Of a stretch of DNA of 43,596 nt, positions 36,211-43,596 are shown piece by piece (positions within the stretch are counted from its first letter, which is position 1; every line of letters starts with the position of its first letter). The notes beneath the pieces are model-generated. The model ran no database searches. It was not told the origin of the DNA and saw nothing but the letters and a program-made list of their open reading frames with translations. Source of the stretch: Thermaurantimonas aggregans (GTDB taxonomy: Bacteria; Bacteroidota; Bacteroidia; Flavobacteriales; Schleiferiaceae); contig NZ_BHZE01000024.1 in the NCBI RefSeq assembly GCF_003851885.1, positions 1 through 43,596 on the forward strand. The letters run 5' to 3'. Made by a program: the position numbers and the translations under genes.

Positions 36211-37521
36211 ATGAGTCAGTTTAAAATCTACGGCGGAAAAAAACTACAAGGAACCATTGAACCTCAAGGTGCGAAAAACGAAGCCTTACAAGTGCTCTGC
36301 GCTGTACTGCTCACATCAGAGCCGGTCACTATTCACAATCTGCCCGACATCGTAGATGTAAACCGACTTATCGACCTACTCGCCAGCCTTGGCGTCAAGG
36401 TTACCCGGCACTCACCTCATTCCTACACTTTTCAGGCTGACGCTGTCGATATAGACTACCTTTATAGCGACGACTTCCGCCGAAAAGGTGCAGCCCTCCG
36501 CGGCTCCGTCATGATCGTAGGCCCCCTGCTTACCCGTTTTGGCAAGGGCTACATCCCTAAGCCCGGTGGCGACAAGATTGGCCGCCGTCGTCTCGATACC
36601 CACTTTGATGGCTTCCTCAAGCTCGGCGCCACCCTCCGTGGCAATCCGGGTGAAAATTTCTACGGCGTAGAGTCTAATGGCCGTCTGCGCGGCACCTACA
36701 TGCTCCTCGACGAAGCTTCCGTCACCGGCACGGCCAACATCATCATGGCTGCTGTTTTGGCCGAAGGTACCACCACCATCTACCATGCAGCCTGTGAACC
36801 TTACATACAGCAGCTCTGCCGCATGCTCAATTCTATGGGCGCCCGCATCGAAGGCATAGGCTCCAATCTGCTTACCATTCATGGTGTAGAGGCCCTTCAA
36901 GGCACCACACACACCTGCTTGCCCGATATGATCGAGGTGGGCTCTTTCATCGGTCTGGCCGCCATCACCGGCTCTGAAATCACCATTGCCAATGCCGGTG
37001 TAGAGCACCTGGGCCAGATACCCACCGTCTTCCGGCGCCTGGGCATTCAGCTCCAAATAAATGGTGACGACATCCACGTACCTGCCCACGAGCAGTACGA
37101 GATCGACACTTTTATGGACGGCTCTATCATGACCATTTCCGATGCGCCTTGGCCTGGCTTCACACCCGACTTGCTCTCTATTGTACTCGTCACTGCCACC
37201 CAAGCCCGCGGCAGCGTACTCATCCACCAGAAGATGTTCGAATCGCGCCTCTTCTTCGTCGATAAACTTATCGATATGGGCGCCCAGATCATTCTGTGCG
37301 ATCCCCATCGCGCCACCGTCATCGGCCTCGATCGCCGTCAACCCCTGCGCCCTGCCACCATGAGCTCTCCCGACATTCGCGCTGGTGTTTCACTCCTCAT
37401 CGCAGCCCTCAGCGCCGACGGAGTCTCCACCATTCACAACATCGAACAGATAGACCGCGGCTACCAAAACATCGAACACCGCCTCCGCCAGCTCGGCGCC
37501 GAAATCGAGCGCATCGGTTAA
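36211..37521 (+). CDS. murA: UDP-N-acetylglucosamine 1-carboxyvinyltransferase
   Basis: This 436-residue enzyme transfers enolpyruvate from PEP to UDP-GlcNAc, the first committed step of peptidoglycan synthesis. Lys22 and Asn23 (GAKNEA) and the EPSP-synthase fold are clear. At the active-site loop, where fosfomycin-sensitive enzymes have GGCxIGxRP, this protein reads PGGDKIGRRRLD, so the residue is Asp121. Asp at this position is known to keep activity and give fosfomycin resistance. Codon use here is C-rich. Repeat copy C starts 53 bases after the stop. Confidence 0.95.
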   Translation: MSQFKIYGGKKLQGTIEPQGAKNEALQVLCAVLLTSEPVTIHNLPDIVDVNRLIDLLASLGVKVTRHSPHSYTFQADAVDIDYLYSDDFRRKGAALRGSVMIVGPLLTRFGKGYIPKPGGDKIGRRRLDTHFDGFLKLGATLRGNPGENFYGVESNGRLRGTYMLLDEASVTGTANIIMAAVLAEGTTTIYHAACEPYIQQLCRMLNSMGARIEGIGSNLLTIHGVEALQGTTHTCLPDMIEVGSFIGLAAITGSEITIANAGVEHLGQIPTVFRRLGIQLQINGDDIHVPAHEQYEIDTFMDGSIMTISDAPWPGFTPDLLSIVLVTATQARGSVLIHQKMFESRLFFVDKLIDMGAQIILCDPHRATVIGLDRRQPLRPATMSSPDIRAGVSLLIAALSADGVSTIHNIEQIDRGYQNIEHRLRQLGAEIERIG

Positions 37522-37574
37522 AAAAACCGTTACCGCCCACATTCTTAATCTTTCCAAAGTATTTTTTGGTATTT

Positions 37575-37778
37575 GGGCGTGCCCCTCGCCGACTGCCCTA
37601 TAGGGCAGCTGCTCGGGTCGGGCTAGTGGCTCTTATTCGCCTTGCAGCTGTGGGCGGCACATCGCGCTGCGTTGTCTGCCCTTCGGGTCAGCCAGCCTCG
37701 CGCTGTGTGCCGCAAAACCTCACCTGCTGCGGCTCATATCCGCCACTATCCCTCACGCGTTGCGCGGCAAGGCCGCGC
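37575..37778 (+). repeat. copy C of the dispersed structured element
   Basis: It begins GGGCGTGCCCC. Its first stem is CTGCCC (37593-37598) with GGGCAG (37603-37608), plus CCC with GGG outside. GGGTCGGGCTA follows. The core keeps the UUCG hairpin (37676-37691) and a long-range stem, here GCGGCACA (37654-37661) with TGTGCCGC (37706-37713), where copy A has GCAGCAC with GTGCTGC. CTCACGC (37752-37758) is followed by a 7-bp hairpin, GCGCGGC (37762-37768) with GCCGCGC (37772-37778). It lies 53 bases after murA on the same strand. Confidence 0.78.
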
Positions 37779-37965
37779 TGAGCTTTAAACTTTATCTAAA
37801 ACGAAAACCTTTTTCCGCACCTTTTTGCGTGGGTTGTGGGCAAATCTCCCTCTCTTTAAATCTACCAGATTTAGAGGGGGGATCAGGGGGGGGTGAATAA
37901 AAAATTCTATCGAAATCGAGCCATACCTACCCTCTTTTCAGTACATTTATTCAAAAGCTTCTCAA
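37779..37965. other. intergenic region before the RecB/AddA-like gene
   Basis: It contains the 16-base segment AAACTTTATCTAAAAC (37787-37802) shared with the flank of copy A, and the hairpin at 37848-37878. A near-match to the -7 motif (TACATTTA, 37942-37949) lies just before the next gene. Otherwise I see nothing. Confidence 0.4.
37848..37878 (+). repeat. hairpin in a C- and G-run palindrome, possible small repeat
   Basis: CCCTCT and AAATCT (37848-37853 and 37858-37863) pair with AGATTTAGAGGG (37867-37878), leaving four bases (CTTT) bulged and a three-base loop. G-runs follow. I see one copy only in this window; the form resembles short dispersed palindromes common in Bacteroidota intergenic DNA. 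There is no T-run, so a terminator is unlikely. Confidence 0.45.
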
Positions 37966-40900
37966 ATGGATTCTCGATTCAAAATCTACTCGGCTTCAGC
38001 CGGTTCAGGAAAGACCTTCAACCTCGCCCTTGAATATCTAACCCTCTGCCTAAAAGGCCACGAGTACACTTTCCGCGAAATTCTCGCCATCACCTTTACC
38101 AACAAGGCCGCCGACGAAATGAAGTCGAGAATCCTCAATTACCTCTACAAGCTCTCAATCAATGACTCGTCAAACTCTTTCCTGGCATTTCGCGACGCTC
38201 TTGTAAAAAATACACAACTTTCACCCGATCAACTCTCAGAAAAAGCCAGGAAAACCCTCTTCGCTATACTCCACGATTTCTCCGCCTTCTACGTAATCAC
38301 CATTGATTCCTTTTTTGTCCAAGTTTTTCGATCCTTTTCAGCGGATTTACTCATATCATCTTCCAGAAAGCCAAGTATTGACCAAGAGCTGCTCGAAGAC
38401 CTTGCCCTCGACGATGTATTGAGTGCTCTGGGTATCAACACAGACTTTACCAACTTTTTCCAGGATTACTTGAGAAAACAGTTTTCCGATCCTGAAGAAA
38501 ACGATATAAATCCACTTTATACATTAAGAAATCTGATACAAAAAGTTTCCAAAGATGCCTCTTATCAATTACTACTTGCGCTCAAAGACATTTCTTACGA
38601 AGATTTTAAGACAAAAATTGAGCAACTTAGGACTAAAAAAACTGAAATATTACTTTCTGTTTCAGAAATAAATCAACAAATCAAGAACATATTTCAAACC
38701 AGTGGAATACAACAAGAATACTGCTCCAGAGGCACACTTTACAAGCTCTATTTTGAAAAGTTATCTTCACAACCTTTAGATATTAATAAATGCATTCAAG
38801 ATATTGAAAGAATAATTGAAAGAGAATGGCGTGAGCACTTTAAAAAAGATGCACAAAAATTTTTATTTTCTATTGATAAAATACAGGAAGATGTCATCAA
38901 CTCAACTAAACAGATTCTCAACAACCTGTTTAAAATTCAATTCATCGACAATATTTTAAGTCTCTCATCCCTTCTTGTCATTCTTCGAGATGCTGAAAAT
39001 TCACTAAATAAACTCAGTGACGAAGAGAATCTCATCCTCTTGAGCGATATATCCCGTATAATAAACGAACATATACGTCAGGAATCCGGAGACTTCATTT
39101 ACGAAAAAATAGGAAATCGATTCAAACATATTTTCATCGATGAATTTCAGGATACATCAAAACGTCAATGGCAAAATATGTATCCATTGATTGTTAATGC
39201 TCTTTCAATCGATGGTTCGGTAAAATTAATTGGCGATCCCAAACAGAGCATTTACCGATTCCGCAATGCCGATAGCAAACAAATGCTTCAGCTTATTAAT
39301 AACCAATATTTAGAAAAATATCCAATCACACCACAAAAAATTTCGTTAAACAAAAACTTCAGAAGTGCGAAAAATATTGTAGAATTCAATAACAAAATAT
39401 TTACCTTCATCCGCGAAAATTACAGGAATTATAACACAATTCACCAATCCTTAGCAGATGTAGTTCAGCAAGCAAGCATTCAAAATGAAGGGTATGTTGA
39501 AATTAAAAAATTTGACCAAGATCAATACAATGAAAATACACTAGAATACGTAGCAAGTATTATTCAAAACAAGGTTCAACAGGGTTATCAGTTACGCGAT
39601 ATCGCCATCCTTGTAAGAAATAAACAAAATGGCAGATTGCTTGCTAATAGTCTGATTAATTATCACCTTAACAACGGCGAGCGCATAGAGGTCACTTCTT
39701 CTGAATCTTTCCTGCTAAAAGGGAACCCAAAGCTCAATATACTGATTAATACACTTCGCGTAATAGACAACACCGATAATAAAACCGCATCCATTGAGTT
39801 ACTTTATGATCTCATGAAATCGGGCATTTTATCATCGATCGATTCTGAACATTCTTTACTCTTTGATTTTGCTAATTTCGATACTCATATTTTCAAATTT
39901 TTTAAACAAAAGAAATTGTTTCCTCAATTAAGTGAAAATCCCGTTTTTGAAGACATTTATCATCTAAGAAAAATTAGTATTGATGAGTTAATAAATCTTC
40001 TCATAAAGTCTTACAATTTCGGTCAAGAATCTGACGCCTTTATTGCTGCTTTTGTTGACCTTGTTTATGATTATTGTAATAATACAAACAAAGTAGATAT
40101 TACAAGTTTTTTACACTATTGGGATAATGTATTAAATGAAGAATTTAGTATTAATACCTCATCCACAATAAATGCTGTACAAATTATGACCATTCACAAA
40201 GCCAAGGGCTTGGAATGGCCGGTAGTGATACTTCCTTTTTTTGATTTTAAGATGTTTAAAACAGAGCAGGAAATTATTGAACTCGAAGAAGATGAATATT
40301 TTTTAAAAAGTGCACTTGTAAAAGTACGAAAAAGCGATAAATGGCCAAAACCATATGAAATTCTAAGAAATGAATTTATCGAACATCAACTGGCCGACAA
40401 TCTAAACCTGATGTACGTCGCCATGACTCGTGCCAAAGAAGAAATGTTTATCAGCATACATAAAACGCCTTCAAATGATGAAATTTCAAACCTTTTGCAC
40501 AGTGCAGTTTCATATGTTTATGGATGCTCTGAAATAGAAGAAATCTTTGTTTTAGGTGATGTCGATGTAAATATCAATCAGCCTGAAGCACAATCAATTT
40601 CAGAACCTACATATATCGATACATCCGATTGGAGAAAAGTTTTAAAAATTGCTCCTGTATATAGTTCATCTATTAACCAAAAGGTCGCTGAAGGCAGCAA
40701 GATGCATGCATTACTATCTACTTGTTATTCCGTAAAAGATTTTGAACAAAAATTAGAAACCTTAGATCAAAATGATAGTACTTACCATGCTTTTAAAAAT
40801 TTAACAGAAACCATTCAAAATTCCGAAGAATTAAGAAGATTTTATTCTGCTGACCGAATTTTGAATGAGAGAAAAATACTCGTAAAAGGCCAATATTTTG

Positions 40901-41097
40901 TACCCGATTCAATGGCCATTAATGGAAATAAAATCAGCATTTTAGAATACAAAACTGGTGTAAAAAAATCAGAACACTTTCACCAGCTGAAAACCTACAT
41001 GCGCTTAGCCGCCGATGCAGGCTATTTGATCGACAGCGGATACCTTATTTATGTAAACCACGAAAGTGTCGAATTTGAAAAAGTTCTTCCCGATTAG
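37966..41097 (+). CDS. RecB/AddA-like UvrD-family helicase-nuclease
   Basis: This 1043-residue protein has a UvrD-type ATPase core: motif I SASAGSGKT with Lys16, motif II FIDEFQDT (Asp392, Glu393), motif III GDPKQSIYRFR near 422, and motif VI YVAMTRAKEEMF. The last 60 residues look like a PD-(D/E)xK nuclease end (Asp981, then EYK at 994-996 and HFHQLKTYM). This is the layout of AddA or RecB, which process double-strand breaks. A partner nuclease (AddB-like) is not adjacent. The middle of the gene is much more AT-rich than its ends. Confidence 0.85.
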   Translation: MDSRFKIYSASAGSGKTFNLALEYLTLCLKGHEYTFREILAITFTNKAADEMKSRILNYLYKLSINDSSNSFLAFRDALVKNTQLSPDQLSEKARKTLFAILHDFSAFYVITIDSFFVQVFRSFSADLLISSSRKPSIDQELLEDLALDDVLSALGINTDFTNFFQDYLRKQFSDPEENDINPLYTLRNLIQKVSKDASYQLLLALKDISYEDFKTKIEQLRTKKTEILLSVSEINQQIKNIFQTSGIQQEYCSRGTLYKLYFEKLSSQPLDINKCIQDIERIIEREWREHFKKDAQKFLFSIDKIQEDVINSTKQILNNLFKIQFIDNILSLSSLLVILRDAENSLNKLSDEENLILLSDISRIINEHIRQESGDFIYEKIGNRFKHIFIDEFQDTSKRQWQNMYPLIVNALSIDGSVKLIGDPKQSIYRFRNADSKQMLQLINNQYLEKYPITPQKISLNKNFRSAKNIVEFNNKIFTFIRENYRNYNTIHQSLADVVQQASIQNEGYVEIKKFDQDQYNENTLEYVASIIQNKVQQGYQLRDIAILVRNKQNGRLLANSLINYHLNNGERIEVTSSESFLLKGNPKLNILINTLRVIDNTDNKTASIELLYDLMKSGILSSIDSEHSLLFDFANFDTHIFKFFKQKKLFPQLSENPVFEDIYHLRKISIDELINLLIKSYNFGQESDAFIAAFVDLVYDYCNNTNKVDITSFLHYWDNVLNEEFSINTSSTINAVQIMTIHKAKGLEWPVVILPFFDFKMFKTEQEIIELEEDEYFLKSALVKVRKSDKWPKPYEILRNEFIEHQLADNLNLMYVAMTRAKEEMFISIHKTPSNDEISNLLHSAVSYVYGCSEIEEIFVLGDVDVNINQPEAQSISEPTYIDTSDWRKVLKIAPVYSSSINQKVAEGSKMHALLSTCYSVKDFEQKLETLDQNDSTYHAFKNLTETIQNSEELRRFYSADRILNERKILVKGQYFVPDSMAINGNKISILEYKTGVKKSEHFHQLKTYMRLAADAGYLIDSGYLIYVNHESVEFEKVLPD

Positions 41098-41192
41098 CCT
41101 TGTTAGCATTAGACTCCTTCTATCATTAAAATATTTTTTCACACGGCATACCCCCAATCTGTTGGATATTTGGCCACAAAAGCTCTACTTGC

Positions 41193-42191
41193 ATGACAAA
41201 TGCACAACCAGATGTTAGCGTCGTAGTGCCTCTATACAACGAAGAGGAATCTCTTCGCGAACTCTTTGAATGGATCAAGCGCGTGTGCGATGAACACAAG
41301 CTATCGTTTGAAGTCATAATGGTCGATGATGGAAGCACCGATGGCTCATGGCGGGTAATTGAAGAACTTGCTTCTCAGCATCCCGAAGTACGCGGCATAT
41401 CCTTTCGTCGCAATCAAGGCAAATCAGCCGGTCTGAACGCGGGCTTCAGAGCCGCTAAAGGCCGAGTAGTCATCACCATGGACGCCGATCTGCAGGACAG
41501 CCCCGACGAAATTCCTGCCCTCTATCAAATGATTTCTGGCGAAGGCTACGACCTCGTATCCGGCTGGAAGAAGAAGCGCTACGACCCACTCAGCAAGACC
41601 ATTCCTACCAAACTCTTCAACTGGGCTACTCGCCGAATGTCGGGCATTCACCTCAATGACTTCAATTGCGGCCTTAAGGCCTATAAGCTCGAGGTAGTGA
41701 AGCACATCGAAGTGTACGGCGAGCTGCATCGCTACATTCCTGTGCTGGCCAAGAGTGCAGGCTTCTCGCGCATCGGCGAAAAGGTCGTGGTACACCGTCC
41801 TCGCAAGTACGGGCACACCAAGTTTGGCTGGGAGCGGTTCGTTAACGGCTTTCTCGACCTCGTTACCCTCGCCTTTGTAAGCCGATTCAGCAAGCGCCCC
41901 ATGCACTTTTTTGGACTGCTAGGTACCCTCATGTTTGTCTTCGGATTTTCTGCCGCAGCATACATCGGCATCTCAAAACTCATTGCCCTCAAAAAGGGCA
42001 TCCCAGCCATCCTCGTCGCCGACAATCCCTGGTTTTACATCTCCCTCACTTCCATGATTCTCGGCACCCAGCTCTTCCTCGCCGGATTTTTGGCCGAACT
42101 CATCATCCGAAACAATCCCCGCAAATTCGACCCTGCCATCGTCGAACGCACAGCCAATCTAAACCGCGCTGACCTCTATGAGTCAAGGTAA
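41193..42191 (+). CDS. family 2 glycosyltransferase with two C-terminal membrane helices
   Basis: This 332-residue enzyme has the DPM1-like GT-A fold. The opening VVPLYNEEESL is followed by VDDGSTDGS and ITMDADLQDSPDEI, with the DAD carboxylates for nucleotide-sugar binding. Two membrane helices lie at about residues 235-260 and 280-305. It may transfer a sugar to a polyprenyl-phosphate or membrane glycan, by analogy only. It overlaps the next glycosyltransferase by 14 bases. Confidence 0.9.
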   Translation: MTNAQPDVSVVVPLYNEEESLRELFEWIKRVCDEHKLSFEVIMVDDGSTDGSWRVIEELASQHPEVRGISFRRNQGKSAGLNAGFRAAKGRVVITMDADLQDSPDEIPALYQMISGEGYDLVSGWKKKRYDPLSKTIPTKLFNWATRRMSGIHLNDFNCGLKAYKLEVVKHIEVYGELHRYIPVLAKSAGFSRIGEKVVVHRPRKYGHTKFGWERFVNGFLDLVTLAFVSRFSKRPMHFFGLLGTLMFVFGFSAAAYIGISKLIALKKGIPAILVADNPWFYISLTSMILGTQLFLAGFLAELIIRNNPRKFDPAIVERTANLNRADLYESR

Positions 42192-43176
42192 TCCCCTCTA
42201 TTTCAGCCTCATTACCCCCACCTTTGGCCGGCCTGATGAGGTGGTCGAATTTTTAGAGAGCCTGCTCGCGCAGCAATATCCCCATTTCGAAGTCATCGTG
42301 AGCGACGGCACACCCGGCGACACACTCCGGCCCCTCCTCCGTCGATTCGAAAACAACCCCACTTATCCCCTTACCATCCTCTTCACCGAATACATCGGCG
42401 TCAGTCCCGCCCGCAATGCAGCCGCAGCCGTAGCTAAAGGCGATTACCTCATCTTTCTCGACTCCGACTGCATCATCCCACCCGACTACCTCACCAAAGT
42501 AGCCGACTACCTCGTAAAAAATCCCGACATCGCCCTCTTTGGCGGGCCTGACCTTGCAGCATCCGGCTTTACACCCCTGCAGAAAGCCATCAACTTTTCC
42601 ATGACCTCCTTCCTCACCACCGGCGGCATCCGCGGAGGCAAGCGCACCATTGGCACCTACCTTCCCCGCGGCTTCAATATGGGCGTAAAACGCTCCGTAT
42701 TCCAAGCCGTCAAGGGCTATTCCGACTTCGTCTGTGCCGAAGACATTGAGCTCAGCATCCGAATCCTCAAGGCCGGCTACCGCTCCGCCTATATCCCTGA
42801 GGCCGGGGTATATCACAAGCGTCGCACTACGCTCAAAAAATTCTTCCGCCAGGTCTATCGCTTTGGAGCAGCACGTCTCCTGCTCAACGAGCGCCACCCC
42901 GGCAATCTCAAGCTTACCCATCTCTTTCCCCTTCTTTTCAGCCTCGGGCTTATACTCGCCCTTCTGCTTTTGCCCCTTACCGAATGGCCCTTTGTGCTCT
43001 ACGCCATCTACTTTAGCCTAATCATGATCTTTTCAACCCTCACCAACGAAAGCTCCAAAATAGGCCTGCTCACCGTAGTTACTACCCTCGTGATGATGGC
43101 CGGCTATGGCTACGGCATGGCCCGCAATGGCTGGGAGATGTACATCAAAGGGAATAAAAAAGGCATCAAACTGTAA
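42178..43176 (+). CDS. family 2 glycosyltransferase
   Basis: This 332-residue enzyme has a family 2 catalytic domain: LITPTFGRPDEV, then VIVSDGTPGD, then DYLIFLDSDCII, and CAEDIELSIR near residue 185. Hydrophobic segments follow near residues 245-285 and 300-320. It overlaps the upstream glycosyltransferase by 14 bases, so the two are coexpressed, probably for the same surface glycan. The DSD and ED-type motifs suggest a chain-extending enzyme, but the sugar is unknown. Repeat copy D begins 68 bases after the stop. Confidence 0.88.
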   Translation: MSQGNPLYFSLITPTFGRPDEVVEFLESLLAQQYPHFEVIVSDGTPGDTLRPLLRRFENNPTYPLTILFTEYIGVSPARNAAAAVAKGDYLIFLDSDCIIPPDYLTKVADYLVKNPDIALFGGPDLAASGFTPLQKAINFSMTSFLTTGGIRGGKRTIGTYLPRGFNMGVKRSVFQAVKGYSDFVCAEDIELSIRILKAGYRSAYIPEAGVYHKRRTTLKKFFRQVYRFGAARLLLNERHPGNLKLTHLFPLLFSLGLILALLLLPLTEWPFVLYAIYFSLIMIFSTLTNESSKIGLLTVVTTLVMMAGYGYGMARNGWEMYIKGNKKGIKL

Positions 43177-43244
43177 GCCGTAACCCACCGTTCAATACCC
43201 TAGTATTGGTTGTTTCTTTTATTGGGTCTTGGTTTTCTTTTTTT

Positions 43245-43505
43245 GGGCGTGCCCCAGGCGAAGGAGCCGACGGGTGCTTTCGCCTACGGGTATTCCCAGG
43301 CAAAGGGCAAACTATCTCCTTCGCCTGGGTCGGGCTATCCGCTCATATTCGCCTTGCGCGTGGGCGCATCACAGCCTGGGTGCGTTGTCTGCCCTTCGGT
43401 CCAGCCATCCGCTCCCAGTGTGCTGCAGCCCACCCGCTGCGGCTCATATCCGCTTCTATCCCTCACGCGAGAAGAAGCTGTCCTAAAAGAGGGCAGCTTT
43501 TTTTT
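43245..43505 (+). repeat. copy D of the dispersed structured element, with terminator
   Basis: It begins GGGCGTGCCCC. Its first stem is a perfect 14-bp match: CCCAGGCGAAGGAG (43253-43266) with 43316-43329. The loop is long, 49 bases. GGGTCGGGCTATCCGCTC and the core follow, matching copy A with about eight substitutions and no gap. The UUCG hairpin is at 43389-43404 and the core ends CTCACGC (43462-43468). A strong terminator closes it (43475-43505). It lies 68 bases after the glycosyltransferase stop on the same strand, after a T-rich run. Confidence 0.82.
43475..43505 (+). terminator. Rho-independent terminator at the end of copy D
   Basis: AAGCTGTCCT (43475-43484) pairs with AGGGCAGCTT (43490-43499) with one G-T pair, around the loop AAAAG, followed by a run of T to 43505. 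It would end a transcript running through copy D. Confidence 0.8.
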
Positions 43506-43596
43506 ATCAGTTTTTAAATGGTATTTAATGTTACAAAAAATGAATTAGACTTAAAGCAGGTTTTTGGTAGTGATATTTCAAAAAATTGATTTTTGA
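43506..43596. other. right end of the window, no gene seen
   Basis: These 91 AT-rich bases have only very short open frames. Any gene would lie beyond the window edge. Confidence 0.4.

Noticed and set aside
36412-37341. A 309-residue minus-strand open frame inside murA
   Set aside because: It is the antisense shadow of the well-supported murA gene in C-rich codons.
37296-37781. A 161-residue plus-strand frame over the end of murA and copy C
   Set aside because: It is an out-of-frame shadow of murA that runs into the repeat; composition is Pro- and Arg-rich.
42253-42921. A 222-residue minus-strand open frame opposite a glycosyltransferase
   Set aside because: It is antisense to a clear glycosyltransferase and has the repetitive Gly, Val and Ala composition of a shadow.
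43206-43548. Three overlapping open frames of 85-112 residues over copy D
   Set aside because: They are rich in Arg, Pro and Ala, overlap in different frames, and come from repeat DNA. The equivalent frame in copy C is shifted relative to A and D, which would not happen in a conserved protein.

Overview
The window is chromosomal DNA from a member of the Bacteroidota, probably a flavobacterium-like or cryomorph-like gliding bacterium. The evidence is a gldE-gldD pair next to ssb and mutY, a surface subtilisin with a C-terminal tail of the type IX secretion kind, an Omp28-like lipoprotein, DUF4290 next to murA, an isolated atpD-atpC pair, and a lack of Shine-Dalgarno sequences. Nine gene starts are preceded by the Bacteroidota -7 promoter motif TAnnTTTG. 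Nearly everything is ordinary housekeeping DNA. I see no CRISPR array, prophage, transposase, tRNA or rRNA.

Layout. 1-5493: the tail of an unidentified plus-strand gene, then minus-strand genes for an Omp28-like lipoprotein, a secreted subtilisin and an AlaDh/PNT-family dehydrogenase. 5644-9326: minus-strand folE, then a DegT aminotransferase-ugd pair for sugar-nucleotide synthesis. 9440-13233: an outer-membrane protein, an S4 RNA-binding protein, and the minus-strand tyrS-hemH pair. 13541-16775: a plus-strand run of two small membrane proteins, hflX and an aldo/keto reductase. 16786-20475: minus-strand mutY-ssb-gldE-gldD-DUF2007. 20587-23698: plus-strand HU, TPR protein, a 30-residue COX24-like basic protein that is easily missed, RNase G and recX. 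23706-31084: queG, a small lipoprotein, a DEAD-box helicase, a GGGP-synthase-like enzyme, an outer-membrane barrel protein and atpDC. 31186-37521: methyltransferase, AlbA_2 protein, alpha/beta hydrolase, UvrD/PcrA helicase, DUF4290 and murA, tightly packed. 37966-43176: a RecB/AddA-like helicase-nuclease and two family-2 glycosyltransferases.

The most interesting content is not protein-coding. Four GC-rich elements (6637-6838 minus, 10258-10396 plus, 37575-37778 plus, 43245-43505 plus) share a 5' signature GGGCGTGCCCC, a first stem whose sequence differs in every copy while pairing is kept, a GGGTCGG joint, and the end CTCACGC. Three of them also share a long conserved core with a UUCG-loop hairpin and a long-range stem. 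Every copy lies 29-68 bases after a stop codon, on the same strand as that gene, with a T-rich stretch just before it. The four upstream genes are all cell-envelope genes (ugd, an outer-membrane protein, murA, a glycosyltransferase). Frame shifts between copies argue against coding. I read them as a dispersed structured-RNA or repeat family in 3'-UTR position, of unknown function.

Two protein details have predictable consequences: MurA has Asp121 where fosfomycin-sensitive enzymes have Cys, and the RNase G has no cysteine at all, so it cannot form the zinc link known from RNase E.
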